From assembly GCA_030265685.1 (NCBI GenBank), contig JAJDGO010000003.1, forward strand, positions 1 through 60,029: DNA of 60,029 nucleotides, read 5' to 3'. Positions 49,551-59,972 of this stretch are shown piece after piece. The translations under genes and the position numbers were made by a program. This DNA comes from Bacteroidales bacterium OttesenSCG-928-M11. Its GTDB lineage: Bacteria > Bacteroidota > Bacteroidia > Bacteroidales > Azobacteroidaceae. The notes under the pieces were generated by a model. That model was not told where the DNA came from. It worked only from the letters and a program-made list of their open reading frames with translations, and did no database searches. How positions within the stretch are numbered: the first letter of the stretch is position 1; each line of letters begins with the position of its first letter.

Positions 49551-49919
49551 ATGATTTTTATACGAACGCTGTTAATAATATTAGGGACTATAAGTCTCGT
49601 GCTTGGGATTATAGGTATCTTTTTACCTCTTCTGCCGACGACTCCTTTCTTATTATTAACAGCGTTTTTGTATCTTAAAAGTTCTCCGAAGGCTTATCAG
49701 TGGCTTATCAGCCGTAAGCGTCTTGGTCCTTACATTATTAATTACCAAGAAAAGAAAATAATCCCATTCAGAACAAAAATATATGCTATCGCCTTGATGT
49801 GGTTATGTACTTTTGTTAGTATTGTGTTTGTAGTTGATAAACTTTGGCTGAGAATCATACTTTTAGCTATCGCTATTGGGGTAACGATACATATTTCATC
49901 ATTTAAAAGCAAAGAATAA
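49551..49919 (+). CDS. YbaN family (DUF454) inner membrane protein
   Basis: LGIIGIFLPLLPTTPFLLLTAFLYLKSSPKAYQWL. Confidence 0.88.
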   Translation: MIFIRTLLIILGTISLVLGIIGIFLPLLPTTPFLLLTAFLYLKSSPKAYQWLISRKRLGPYIINYQEKKIIPFRTKIYAIALMWLCTFVSIVFVVDKLWLRIILLAIAIGVTIHISSFKSKE

Positions 49920-49936
49920 AAATAATAAGATATAAT

Positions 49937-50782
49937 ATGAAACAAGAACTTATCGACGAATTGATTCGTCTCGCATTCAAAGAAGATATAGGCGATGGAG
50001 ATCATACCACGCTTTCTACTATCCCGGCTACAGCAATGGGTAAGGTACAACTGATCGTTAAAGAAGATGGAGTGTTGGCAGGAGTAGAGATTGCAAAACA
50101 GATACTATCTACTTTTGATCCGGAACTAAAGATGGATGTTTTTATTCAGGATGGCTCTGAGGTGGCATACGGTGATATTGCATTTACGGTAGAAGGAAAA
50201 ATACAATCTCTTTTACAGACCGAGCGATTACTTCTTAATGTTATGCAACGTATGAGTGGTATTGCGACTACTACTCGCCGCTATGTGAAAAGATTAGAAG
50301 GTACTAAAACCCGAGTTCTAGATACTCGCAAAACAACTCCGGGTATGAGAATGATTGAAAAAGAAGCTGTCAAAATCGGTGGCGGAACAAATCATCGTAT
50401 CGGCTTGTTTGACATGATCCTTCTTAAAGACAATCACGTGGATTTTGCGGGAGGAATAAAAAATGCGATTGCCCGAGCAAAAGAATATTCTTGGCAACAA
50501 GGAAAAAGTCTTCCGATAGAAATAGAAGTTCGTAGCTTTGACGAACTGAACGAGGTATTAACTATCGGGGGTGTTGACCGTATTATGTTGGATAATTTCA
50601 ATGTGGAAAACACCCGCAAGGCTGTTCAGTTAGTAGATGGACGTTACGAACTCGAATCTTCCGGAGGAATCACCTTCGATACAATACGCGACTATGCCGA
50701 GACGGGAGTGGATTATATCTCGGTTGGCGCATTGACTCATTCGGTGAAAAGCCTTGATATGAGTTTGAAAGCAGTCGAGTAA
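49937..50782 (+). CDS. nadC: Nicotinate-nucleotide pyrophosphorylase (carboxylating)
   Basis: KEDIGDGDHTT, RVLDTRKTTPGMRMIEKEAVKIGGGTNHRIGLFDMILLKDNH. Confidence 0.96.
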   Translation: MKQELIDELIRLAFKEDIGDGDHTTLSTIPATAMGKVQLIVKEDGVLAGVEIAKQILSTFDPELKMDVFIQDGSEVAYGDIAFTVEGKIQSLLQTERLLLNVMQRMSGIATTTRRYVKRLEGTKTRVLDTRKTTPGMRMIEKEAVKIGGGTNHRIGLFDMILLKDNHVDFAGGIKNAIARAKEYSWQQGKSLPIEIEVRSFDELNEVLTIGGVDRIMLDNFNVENTRKAVQLVDGRYELESSGGITFDTIRDYAETGVDYISVGALTHSVKSLDMSLKAVE

Positions 50783-50793
50783 AAATAAGATTT

Positions 50794-51897
50794 TTACTTC
50801 ACACGGACTCGTTGAGTCGGGTCCATGTGTTCGTTTCGGTGATTTACTTGCTCTGCCGTCTTTTCTGCCAAACGAAGGAATGCTTGTCCTGTAATTGTTT
50901 CCGGATCTAAAGCAACCGGTTTTCCTGCATCTCCTCCATCGCAAATGCTTTGAACGATTGGTATTTCTCCTAAAAGAGGTATTTGCATTTCTTCAGCTAA
51001 TCTTTTACCTCCGTCTTTCCCGAAGATGTGATATTTGTTTTCGGGAAGCTCGGCAGGAGTAAACCAAGCCATATTCTCTACTAATCCGATGATAGGGACA
51101 TTGACTTTCTCGCCCGTAAATAGATTAATCCCCTTTTTGGCGTCTGCCAATGCAACTTCTTGCGGAGTAGTAACAATAACAATGCCTGTGACAGCCAATG
51201 TTTGTACTAGAGTTAGATGAATATCTCCTGTTCCGGGAGGCAAGTCTAATATAAAGTAATCTAATTCTCCCCAATTCGTATCACCAATTAATTGCCGCAG
51301 TGCATTGCTTGCCATAGTTCCTCGCCATACCAAAGCATTATCTTTATCGACAAAAAAACCGATAGAGAGTAATTTTACTCCATATTTCTCAATAGGCATT
51401 ATTAATTCTCGTCCGTCGATCTCTTCCATGTAAGGTCGTGCTTCTTCTTCTGCAAACATTTTCGGGAGACTTGGTCCATAAATATCAGCATCGAGTAATC
51501 CTACTTTATATCCTAAGTTAGCAAGCGCAATAGCTAAATTTGCAGCAACAGTACTTTTCCCTACGCCTCCTTTCCCTGAAAATACACCGATGATATTTTT
51601 TACTTCAGGTAGTAACTTCGGAGCTTTGGGTTGTTCTACTTGATTCGTTTTTACTGATATATTCCCTTTGATTTCTACTTCGGGAGAAACGAAAGTTAAA
51701 ATTGCTGTTTCGGCAGCCTTAGTTATTGATTTGATAAACGGATCTTTTGCTCGTTCGAATATCAAAGAGAATGATACTTTGTTTCCTTCGATGCGCATAT
51801 CGTCTTCCAACATACCCAACTCAACAATATTCTTTTCCGTTCCGGGATAACGAACTTGTTTTAATGCGTCAATAATTAATTGAGGATATAGTTTCAT
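50794..51897 (-). CDS. Mrp/ApbC family Fe-S carrier P-loop ATPase
   Basis: VFSGKGGVGKSTVAANLAIALA, DADIYGPSLPKMF, DLPPGTGDIHLTL. Confidence 0.94.
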   Translation of the reverse strand: MKLYPQLIIDALKQVRYPGTEKNIVELGMLEDDMRIEGNKVSFSLIFERAKDPFIKSITKAAETAILTFVSPEVEIKGNISVKTNQVEQPKAPKLLPEVKNIIGVFSGKGGVGKSTVAANLAIALANLGYKVGLLDADIYGPSLPKMFAEEEARPYMEEIDGRELIMPIEKYGVKLLSIGFFVDKDNALVWRGTMASNALRQLIGDTNWGELDYFILDLPPGTGDIHLTLVQTLAVTGIVIVTTPQEVALADAKKGINLFTGEKVNVPIIGLVENMAWFTPAELPENKYHIFGKDGGKRLAEEMQIPLLGEIPIVQSICDGGDAGKPVALDPETITGQAFLRLAEKTAEQVNHRNEHMDPTQRVRVK

Positions 51898-51923
51898 ATA
51901 TTATTATTCCTTGTTTTGTCTAT

Positions 51924-52685
51924 TTATTCTTTGTTTGTGTTTTTGGCAGAACGCTTGCTCCGGTTAAAACTTCGGTAAGGATCCAGCTCTATCTCTACAT
52001 CCGGTTCGATATAAATATCTTTTGGTTCGAGAATAAACTTTATATACTTGATATTTAATCCTCGTTCTATCCATTGTTGTTCGTAGAATGTTTGAATAGA
52101 TAATATTTCATCGTCCAGACCACTGTTGTATAAATCATCAGTACTAACCTCTATCGGAAGATTGTTCGCTTTTACCAACTCTGAGGTGTAAGTGTACATG
52201 AAATTACTATCTGTTTTTAGATGGATAATTCCCGAATGGATAAGTATTTTCCGGTAAAGATGCATAAAACGAGACGAAGTCATTCGCTTATTTACCTTGC
52301 TCATCTGAGGGTCGGGGAAAGTAATCCATATTTCTGATATTTCTCCCGAAGCAAAGAAATGTTCGATGAGCTCAATATGTGTTCTTAGGAAAGCAACATT
52401 TTTCATTCCTTCTTCCAATGATTGTTTTGCTCCGGTCCACATTCTTGCTCCTTTAATGTCGATTCCGATAAAGTTCTTTTCGGGGAATAATTTCCCCAGC
52501 TCTACCGTATATTCTCCCTTCCCGCAGCCTAATTCCAAAACAATTGGATTCTCATTCTTAAAGAATAGTTTATTCCATTGCCCTTTCATTTCGAATCCTT
52601 GTTCTTGTAATACTGCGAAAGGATATTGAAAGACATGAGGATAACTGCTCATGTCTGCGAATTTTTGTAATTTGTTCTTAGTCAC
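51924..52685 (-). CDS. trmB: tRNA (guanine-N7)-methyltransferase
   Basis: [51 protein letters not shown]. Confidence 0.94.
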   Translation of the reverse strand: MTKNKLQKFADMSSYPHVFQYPFAVLQEQGFEMKGQWNKLFFKNENPIVLELGCGKGEYTVELGKLFPEKNFIGIDIKGARMWTGAKQSLEEGMKNVAFLRTHIELIEHFFASGEISEIWITFPDPQMSKVNKRMTSSRFMHLYRKILIHSGIIHLKTDSNFMYTYTSELVKANNLPIEVSTDDLYNSGLDDEILSIQTFYEQQWIERGLNIKYIKFILEPKDIYIEPDVEIELDPYRSFNRSKRSAKNTNKE

Positions 52686-52772
52686 ACTTCTTAACGTTAT
52701 TTGTTGTGCAAAGATACAAAATATAAAGAATTAATATCTATTTTTGCCTCCGACAACGACGAAAAGCTTTTG

Positions 52773-53333
52773 ATGATTTGCCAAATAAGATATGTTGATC
52801 TTCGTGTCCAATGGTTTCTACTCTTGGTTTTATTTTTCATATTATCTATTCCGTGCGCTTATTCTCAAGAAGGAGATTTTTATAAACGATTTATCAAGGA
52901 ATCGATAGACATGGATATGGTGCTCAAAATGATGACTCCAGAAACGAAGTATGACACAAACACCGATTATGAGGTCTTTGAACTGAATATAAACAAAGCT
53001 CCGCTTCCTATTTCGGGATACAATCATAAACAGTGCGCGCTCTTTAATTCCTATAAAGAACCGTCTCCGTCTTACAATCAATATTCTGTTTCTCCCTATG
53101 CTTTGGGATACCTTCCGAATGATGGTTTTGATCCTAATTCTACAGAAACAACCGGCGATATTATTGCAAATGGTATTCTTACGCCTATTGCTGCCGTCGG
53201 GACATTAAACATTCTTGTCCTTGCCGATTACTTAATGCGAATCGGTGTTTTACCAAGCGAACCTTTTGTTCCTCGCGAAACTAAAAAGCAAAAAGCTTTA
53301 CGTGAAATAAAAGGACTTTGCGGAGTAGAATAA
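52773..53333 (+). CDS. Secreted hypothetical protein
   Basis: Signal-like FLLLVLFFILSIPCAYSQE; ORF opens at 52701, which overlaps the trmB promoter region, so a downstream start is likelier. Confidence 0.6.
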   Translation: MICQIRYVDLRVQWFLLLVLFFILSIPCAYSQEGDFYKRFIKESIDMDMVLKMMTPETKYDTNTDYEVFELNINKAPLPISGYNHKQCALFNSYKEPSPSYNQYSVSPYALGYLPNDGFDPNSTETTGDIIANGILTPIAAVGTLNILVLADYLMRIGVLPSEPFVPRETKKQKALREIKGLCGVE

Positions 53334-53346
53334 TTCAACCTTTTTA

Positions 53347-54681
53347 TTACAGTCTAATAGGTATTCCGTTGTAGAAATCAAGTATTTTAGTGCGGAAGAT
53401 ATAATCGTATTTGGCTTTTACCATTTCAGACTGAGACCGAGTTAGAGCCAGTTTGGCATCGTTAAATTCAAATACTGTCGATTTTCCTACTTCGTATCTT
53501 TCTTGTGTATACTTAAAAGACTCTGATGATGCTTTTACCGCTTTGTTCGAAGCAAGATAAGCTTTCAGTGCGGAAGTTGCATTAAGATGGGCTGTTTGTA
53601 TCTCCTTGTAGAGAGTCTTCTTTGCATCTTCGAGTGCAAGCTTCTGATTCAAAATGTTGATTTTTGAAGTCTTTACATTATTACGAGTCGAAAAACGATT
53701 GAATATAGGTATTGACAAGGATAACCCAATGTATTCGCGCCCATCTTTTATTTGACTCGAAAAAGATTCGTTAGGCCATGGGAGATCGTAAATATAACTG
53801 TATCCGGTTCCGTATCCCGCATTCAAACTTAAAGATGGATAATAAGCCGATTTTGCAATATTGTGCGACTTTTCGGCTCCTTCTACTTCCAGTTCAATCA
53901 TCTTTATTCCGGGTTTTACTGATAAAGCATTAGCAAATACAATATCCGGTTTTTGAAGAGAAGCCATATGCTCAATGATTGGGTGATCGAATGTAGGAAC
54001 TAAAATGTCGAAATCGGTTTCATGTTCTAACTCTAAACTTTGAGCAAGATCTAATAACGAAAGTTCCAAGTTCTTTTCGGCATTTACAAGCGATACTTCA
54101 TCTTGTGCGACTTGAGCTTCGATGTCGTAATATTGCGACTTCGGAACTTTTTCTGCATCAACAAGCGCTTTTGTCCGAGCTATTTGAGTTTGACTTATTT
54201 CTAATTGTTCCTTACTTATTTCTACAATTTCTTTATTAAAAAGAACTTCTAAAAATAGGTAGGTAACCGAAAGAGAAAGATCCTCTTTTGCCCGCTCTAA
54301 GTTTAATGTAGCGGCTTCTAAAGCAATTTTATCACGTTCGATTTCATTCTTAATCCGAAAACCGGTAAATACAGGAACCGATGTTGATATTGAAAAACTG
54401 GCACTTGAAGAAATAATATGCTTATTCGATATAAGAGAATCGGTATTCGAACTTCTATTCCAAGTATTGCCTAAGCTGGCATTCAAATCGGGAAGCCTAC
54501 TCATGCGCGAAGTATTCAAAGATATTTCGGCAGTTTCTCTACGTAATTCTTGTTGTTTTATTGAAATATTGTGTTCGGTAGCATGATTGATACATTCTTC
54601 CAAGTTCCATTTCTTCTGAGCTTGAGCTGTTAAGGCATAAATACTCAACAACGATACAATAACTATAAGTCGACGTGTCAT
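53347..54681 (-). CDS. TolC family outer membrane efflux protein
   Basis: Signal peptide, WNLEECINHATEHNISIKQQELR, long coiled coils. Confidence 0.93.
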   Translation of the reverse strand: MTRRLIVIVSLLSIYALTAQAQKKWNLEECINHATEHNISIKQQELRRETAEISLNTSRMSRLPDLNASLGNTWNRSSNTDSLISNKHIISSSASFSISTSVPVFTGFRIKNEIERDKIALEAATLNLERAKEDLSLSVTYLFLEVLFNKEIVEISKEQLEISQTQIARTKALVDAEKVPKSQYYDIEAQVAQDEVSLVNAEKNLELSLLDLAQSLELEHETDFDILVPTFDHPIIEHMASLQKPDIVFANALSVKPGIKMIELEVEGAEKSHNIAKSAYYPSLSLNAGYGTGYSYIYDLPWPNESFSSQIKDGREYIGLSLSIPIFNRFSTRNNVKTSKINILNQKLALEDAKKTLYKEIQTAHLNATSALKAYLASNKAVKASSESFKYTQERYEVGKSTVFEFNDAKLALTRSQSEMVKAKYDYIFRTKILDFYNGIPIRL

Positions 54682-54694
54682 AAGTTTCTTGTTA

Positions 54695-55801
54695 TTAACG
54701 TTTGCTTTTGCTTACTTCGTTTCCTCGTACTTTATCTTCCAGAGTTAGTCCGTTTTTAACTTCTATCTGTACTCCGTCCGAAAGCCCGATTTCAATTGCT
54801 CTTCTTTCAAACTCTTGCTTTGGGAGTCCTTCTTTAAGCACATAAACGAAGGTAGAATCATTCTCGAAATTAATAGCACTCTCAGGAAGTGTTATTATAT
54901 CTTTAACTTGTGCCATAACTATTTCTGCATTTGCACTATATCCTGCGCGAATAAAAACGCTGTCGGGAACAGATACGGCTGCTTTTATTTCGAATAAAAC
55001 TGCTCCGCTTTGCTCAGTTCCTTTTGGAGAGATATATTCTAGAATAGCATCGAACTTTTCGCTATTGATTGCTCCTACAGTTAGAGTAATAGGCATTCCT
55101 TCGCTTACTTTTCCGACTTCTGTTTCGTCGATGTTTCCTCGAAAAATAAGGTCATTCATATTAGCAACGGAAGCAATGGTTGTTCCGTCGTTGAATGTAT
55201 TTGCTTGAATTACCGAGTTTCCGGCTTTAACCGGAACATCAAGTATCATTCCCGAGATAGTTGACCGTATTTGTGTGTTACTTAGATTTGCATGTTTTTT
55301 AGAAACTCCCTCTCGAACGATGTCAAGTGCATCTTGAGCGTTCGTTCTTTCTTCTTGTGCTTTTTTATAACTGGCTTCGGAACTGTCAAACTCTTCTTTA
55401 GAAATGATTCCGTCGTTGTATAATTGTACTTGACGGGCGTATTCCATTTCAATTTGTTTAAGATTAATTTCCGAAACTCTTAGTCTTGATTCGGCTGAGT
55501 TTAGGGAAGACATCTCTGGTATAACCTTTACCGTAGCAATCACTTCGTTGATTGTTACCTTTTCTCCTGCTTCTTTCAGAACTTCGGAGATGATACCTGA
55601 TATTTGTGGTTTGATCAAAATTTCGTCGCGCGGTTCTACTTTCCCCGTGGCAATGGTTTTGTTTTCGATACTTCCAATCGAAGGTGAAACTATTTCAAAG
55701 GTAGTCTCTACCGGTTTGGATTTATTAAATAGGAATACGAAGGTCGATAGAACGACCAAACCTAACAATGTGAACAGGATAATTTTACCTACTTTCTTCA
55801 T
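54695..55801 (-). CDS. HlyD/MacA-like periplasmic adaptor
   Basis: GKVEPRDEILIKPQISGIISEVLKEAGEKV; ISGMILDVPVKAGNSV. Confidence 0.92.
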   Translation of the reverse strand: MKKVGKIILFTLLGLVVLSTFVFLFNKSKPVETTFEIVSPSIGSIENKTIATGKVEPRDEILIKPQISGIISEVLKEAGEKVTINEVIATVKVIPEMSSLNSAESRLRVSEINLKQIEMEYARQVQLYNDGIISKEEFDSSEASYKKAQEERTNAQDALDIVREGVSKKHANLSNTQIRSTISGMILDVPVKAGNSVIQANTFNDGTTIASVANMNDLIFRGNIDETEVGKVSEGMPITLTVGAINSEKFDAILEYISPKGTEQSGAVLFEIKAAVSVPDSVFIRAGYSANAEIVMAQVKDIITLPESAINFENDSTFVYVLKEGLPKQEFERRAIEIGLSDGVQIEVKNGLTLEDKVRGNEVSKSKR

Positions 55802-55815
55802 ATTATTTGTATTTA

Positions 55816-57069
55816 TTATTCTTCTCTAATGGCATCGATTGCCTTTATTTTTAATGCTCGCGAAGTGGGGATTGCACCTGCGATCAAACCGGATATTAAT
55901 AGTATAATACTTGAGGCAATTGCGGTAAAGAAAGACACCATTGGATTTTTTAGATAAACATTTTCTGCCGTTTGTAACCAATAAGTATCGGCTAAATAAA
56001 GCACAAAAACACCAAAACATAAACCTAAAAATCCGGCTAAGGCTGTTAGTACAAGACTTTCGGTCATGATTTGCCCGATTATCGTAAGAGGTTTGGCACC
56101 AAGAGCCCGGCGAACTCCAATTTCTTTTGTTCGCTCTTTTACTGTTACCATCATAATATTACTTACTCCTACAATGCCGGCAATTAATGTTCCGGAACCA
56201 ACAATCCATATTAAGATGGCGATCCCCAAGAAGAGGGAACTGAACATCTTAAAGTTGTCTTCCATATTAAATCCCCATATTGCTTGTGTGTCGGTTGGAG
56301 AAATATGATTGTTTGCTCGTAACATTTCTTTCATTCGCTCTTCCATCTGGTTGACAGACTTGTTGGGTTGTGCCGTTGCGGCTATCATATGGATCACATC
56401 TCCTCCATTTGTGATTTGTTGCATGGTTGTAAAAGGCAAAGAAATTGTTTCGGATGTTCGGCCTCCCATACTAAAGTTAGAAACTCCTTCGGCAACTCCA
56501 ATGATTTGGTAATATATATGGTTGACACTAATGTATTTTCCTATCGGATCTTCCCCATTGGGAAAAAGATCTTCGTATGTTTTTGTCCCGATTACACAAA
56601 CCTTTCGTTTACTTGCAATATCAAGGTTGTTGACAAAACGACCTTTTGAGAGAAATTGGTTTTCTATTCGTGCATAATCAGGACCTACTCCCCGAACCGA
56701 AGCCGAACTTGAGTTGTCTCCGTAAATAACATTGTCATCTGCTCTTCTTCCCCACAAAATAGGGGCTATTGCATCAATTTCGGGTATGGATTGTTTCAGT
56801 ATTTCCAAGTCTCCATTGCGCATGTTCCAGTAGCGTCCCCGTTGAAAACCCTTATATGGTTCGCTTGTTCTACTAGAACCCATAAAACAAGAGTTCATCG
56901 CAAACCCTTCTATCCCTTCAGACATACCATTTCCTAAGCCTTGTCCGGCTCCCAGCATAATAACAAGCATGAAGATTCCCCAAAATACTCCGAATCCGGT
57001 AAGGAGACTCCTTACTTTATTGCGGGTAATGGTGACCCATATTTCTTGTATTCTGTCTAAATCAAACAT
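55816..57069 (-). CDS. MacB-like ABC transporter permease (FtsX domain) 1
   Basis: NKVRSLLTGFGVFWGIFMLVIMLGAGQG; VTVKERTKEIGVRRALGAKP. Confidence 0.93.
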   Translation of the reverse strand: MFDLDRIQEIWVTITRNKVRSLLTGFGVFWGIFMLVIMLGAGQGLGNGMSEGIEGFAMNSCFMGSSRTSEPYKGFQRGRYWNMRNGDLEILKQSIPEIDAIAPILWGRRADDNVIYGDNSSSASVRGVGPDYARIENQFLSKGRFVNNLDIASKRKVCVIGTKTYEDLFPNGEDPIGKYISVNHIYYQIIGVAEGVSNFSMGGRTSETISLPFTTMQQITNGGDVIHMIAATAQPNKSVNQMEERMKEMLRANNHISPTDTQAIWGFNMEDNFKMFSSLFLGIAILIWIVGSGTLIAGIVGVSNIMMVTVKERTKEIGVRRALGAKPLTIIGQIMTESLVLTALAGFLGLCFGVFVLYLADTYWLQTAENVYLKNPMVSFFTAIASSIILLISGLIAGAIPTSRALKIKAIDAIREE

Positions 57070-57086
57070 CTTTTGCTTTTTATTTA

Positions 57087-58337
57087 TTATTCTGTTCGCA
57101 TAGCTTCAACCGGAGGTATTTTTACTGCTTTCATTGCTGGGAAATAACCGGCAATTAATCCCGAAGTCATTAGTATAAGCATGGCGCCGATTGCTACATT
57201 TACATCTATTGTAGGGCTTTTGAACACTTGACTTACTTCTTCCATGCCCGGAGTTTCGAGAATAGATGAAACCAATTCGCCTAAACCTACCCCAAGAAAC
57301 ATCCCGACATAGCCAAATACGGCGGTAATAAAAACCGATTCCATTAATATACTGGCCAATATTGAAGAAGGTTTGGCTCCTAAAGCTTTTCGTATTCCGA
57401 TTTCGCGAGTTCGTTCTCTCACCGTAATCAGCATAATATTACTAACACTAATTATTCCTGCAATAAGTGTTCCTACTCCTATGATCCAAATAAAGGTAGA
57501 TATTCCGTTAAATATACCAATGAATTGAAGATAATTTTGAAGTTGATTCCAAATACCAATAGCTCTTTTATCTTCCGGATTGAAATGATGTAGACCAGCC
57601 ATTTCTATTCTGAATCTTTCTTCAAAACTTTCGTTCTCTTTTTCTGTTTCTAATCCGCTAAGTGTAAAAACAATATCGTCGTATCCGTATCCTCCTTGAT
57701 AAAGAGCTTGGGCGGTTGTTAGCGGAATATACGCCTTCTCGCTATCTTCCCAAGAATCTTCTTCGAAAACACCAATAACTGTGTAGCTAAGTCCGTTGGC
57801 AATAAAGAGCTTTCCTATTGGAGGTTCGTCTTTGAATAAGACTTCGCAGAACCGGCTGTTGATTACTGCTACTTTTCGCTTGTCTCTGATGTCCAAGTCA
57901 TTGATAAACCTACCTTGATTGTCTTTGATTGTGATTCCGTTTGTTTTGGGATAATCGGGGGTTACGCCTACAACTTTACTGGACGTATTGTTTATTCCGT
58001 AGCTTACATTAAGATTATTATCTATAATCGGTGTTATATTGCTCGCTTCCGGAACTCTATTTTTAATGTGTACGATGTCTTTTTCGTCCAAATTTATACG
58101 TCGGCGTTCGGGAAATCCTTTATGAGGCATCGAAGTTCTTCGTCCCCAATACTCAAGACTATTGACCGATCGGCTGCCAAAGTTAGACATCATGCCGTTT
58201 TTTAAGCCATTTCCCGACGATAAAAGAATACAAAACATGAAGATTCCCCAAGAAACAGAGAATCCCGTAAGGAATGTACGTAATTTGTTCTTTTTGATAG
58301 TGGCGAATATTTCCGCCCATTTGTCGAGATCAAACAC
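57087..58337 (-). CDS. MacB-like ABC transporter permease (FtsX domain) 2
   Basis: NKLRTFLTGFSVSWGIFMFCILLSSGNG; ITVRERTREIGIRKALGAKP. Confidence 0.93.
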   Translation of the reverse strand: MFDLDKWAEIFATIKKNKLRTFLTGFSVSWGIFMFCILLSSGNGLKNGMMSNFGSRSVNSLEYWGRRTSMPHKGFPERRRINLDEKDIVHIKNRVPEASNITPIIDNNLNVSYGINNTSSKVVGVTPDYPKTNGITIKDNQGRFINDLDIRDKRKVAVINSRFCEVLFKDEPPIGKLFIANGLSYTVIGVFEEDSWEDSEKAYIPLTTAQALYQGGYGYDDIVFTLSGLETEKENESFEERFRIEMAGLHHFNPEDKRAIGIWNQLQNYLQFIGIFNGISTFIWIIGVGTLIAGIISVSNIMLITVRERTREIGIRKALGAKPSSILASILMESVFITAVFGYVGMFLGVGLGELVSSILETPGMEEVSQVFKSPTIDVNVAIGAMLILMTSGLIAGYFPAMKAVKIPPVEAMRTE

Positions 58338-59013
58338 GATATGATGTTGTTTTAATGTCTTTTATTAATCCGTCTTTCAAAGAAATAATCTTATCCGTAG
58401 AATCAGCTACGCTTTGTTCGTGCGTAACTATTATCATGGTCATTCCTGTTTCGTTTACTTCGCGAAGTATACGAATCACTTCGTCCGATGTTTTGCTGTC
58501 GAGTGCGCCTGTAGGTTCGTCAGCTAATATTATTTGTGGCTTGGCAATCAAGGCTCTTGCGATAGCAACTCTTTGTTTTTGCCCGCCCGACATTTCATTA
58601 GGCATGTGATGTGCCCATTCTTTTAGCCCCATCTTGTCTAAATACTCGAGGGCGATTGCATTTCGTTTTTTTCTTCCTACGCCTTGATAGTAGAGAGGTA
58701 ATGCAATATTTTCGACCGCATTCTTAAAATTGATAAGATTGAATGACTGGAAGATAAAGCCGATCATTTTATTACGAAGTCCGGCTGCACGTGTCTCGCC
58801 AAGATTTTTTATAAGAGTTCCGTTCAAGTAATAGTTTCCCGAGTCGTAAGTATCAAGTATTCCCAGAATATTAAGTAAGGTAGATTTTCCCGAACCGGAT
58901 GCTCCCATGATAGAAACCATCTCTCCTTTTTGAATTTCGAGGTTAACATCCTTCAAAACATGCAAAGGAGCCCCATTGTAATAAGTCTTGTTAATATTTT
59001 CGAGTTTAATCAT
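58330..59013 (-). CDS. MacB/LolD-like ABC ATP-binding protein
   Basis: GASGSGKSTLLNILG, MSGGQKQRVAIARALIAKPQIILADEPTGALDSKT; overlaps permease 2 by 8 bp. Confidence 0.95.
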   Translation of the reverse strand: MIKLENINKTYYNGAPLHVLKDVNLEIQKGEMVSIMGASGSGKSTLLNILGILDTYDSGNYYLNGTLIKNLGETRAAGLRNKMIGFIFQSFNLINFKNAVENIALPLYYQGVGRKKRNAIALEYLDKMGLKEWAHHMPNEMSGGQKQRVAIARALIAKPQIILADEPTGALDSKTSDEVIRILREVNETGMTMIIVTHEQSVADSTDKIISLKDGLIKDIKTTSYRV

Positions 59014-59231
59014 TCCGAGATAGTTTATATATAGTAAGACGCGTAACGTTTGAAAAGATTACAAACAAGGGTTTATTTTTTTCGATACAAACATATATAA
59101 AAATATCGAATTATTAACTGTATGCTTAATAAATAACGGTTTTGGTAAGTTTTTTTTTATTTTTTAAAAGTGAAAAGGTTTGATGATCCGGATTTTTTTT
59201 AAGAATGTCGGCTTAATAAATGGATGTTGAA

Positions 59232-59336
59232 AAAAGATACTACAACTTGATCGAAGTTCTTGTATAACTTGACCGAAGTTATAGTAAAACTTGGAGCAAG
59301 TTCTTGTATAACTTAGACTAAGTTGTAGTAAAACTT
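59232..59336. repeat. Dyad array A3: five units, 22-bp period
   Basis: Cores at 59232, 59254, 59276, 59298, 59320; spacers gatcg, gaccg, ggagc, agact. Confidence 0.92.
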
Positions 59337-59386
59337 TGACTGGGTTTGTTTTCGGAAGAATCAAGTACTAATTCTTTTCGGAAGAT

Positions 59387-59968
59387 TTATGAATTTAAGG
59401 AGCTGAGGATTTGGTTGATCTGTGGTAATAAAGCCTGAACATCGTCGTTGATGATAACGTGATCGGCGAGTTCTGTGCGTTTTTCTTCGGAGATTTGATT
59501 GTTTATTCTCTCGATAATTGCTTCTCTCGAAGCATTGTCTCGTATTATTGTCCGATTAATCCTAACTTCTAAGGGAGCTGTAACGGCAACTGTGATGTCT
59601 ACTAAGTTATTAAGTCCCGACTCGAAAAGGATAGCCGACTCGATAATGCTTATTTTTTTGTCGTTTTGTTTGTCTTTCCACAAAAGAAAATCTTTGGTTA
59701 CTTCCGGATGTACTACCGAATTGACAAAGTGTAGGTTGTCGTTGTTGTTGAATATAAGTTTAGCTAATAAGGGTTTGTTTAATTGATTGGCGATGTATAT
59801 TTCGTCTCCGAAAAAATCGACTAATTTTTCTTTGACAATCATCGAATCTTGCATGATGCGTTTGGCTTCGAAATCGGTGTAGTAAACCGGGTAATTTAAT
59901 ATTTCGAACACTCGGGCAACCACAGTTTTCCCGCTACCTATACCACCTGTTAAGCCTAAGCAAGTCAT
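59387..59968 (-). CDS. coaE: Dephospho-CoA kinase
   Basis: LGLTGGIGSGKTVVARVFEILNYPVYYTDFEAKRIM. Confidence 0.96.
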   Translation of the reverse strand: MTCLGLTGGIGSGKTVVARVFEILNYPVYYTDFEAKRIMQDSMIVKEKLVDFFGDEIYIANQLNKPLLAKLIFNNNDNLHFVNSVVHPEVTKDFLLWKDKQNDKKISIIESAILFESGLNNLVDITVAVTAPLEVRINRTIIRDNASREAIIERINNQISEEKRTELADHVIINDDVQALLPQINQILSSLNS

Positions 59969-59972
59969 GTAT

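Noticed and set aside
56066-56649. Plus-strand ORFs opposite permease 1
   Set aside because: Shadow frames of the FtsX-type permease.
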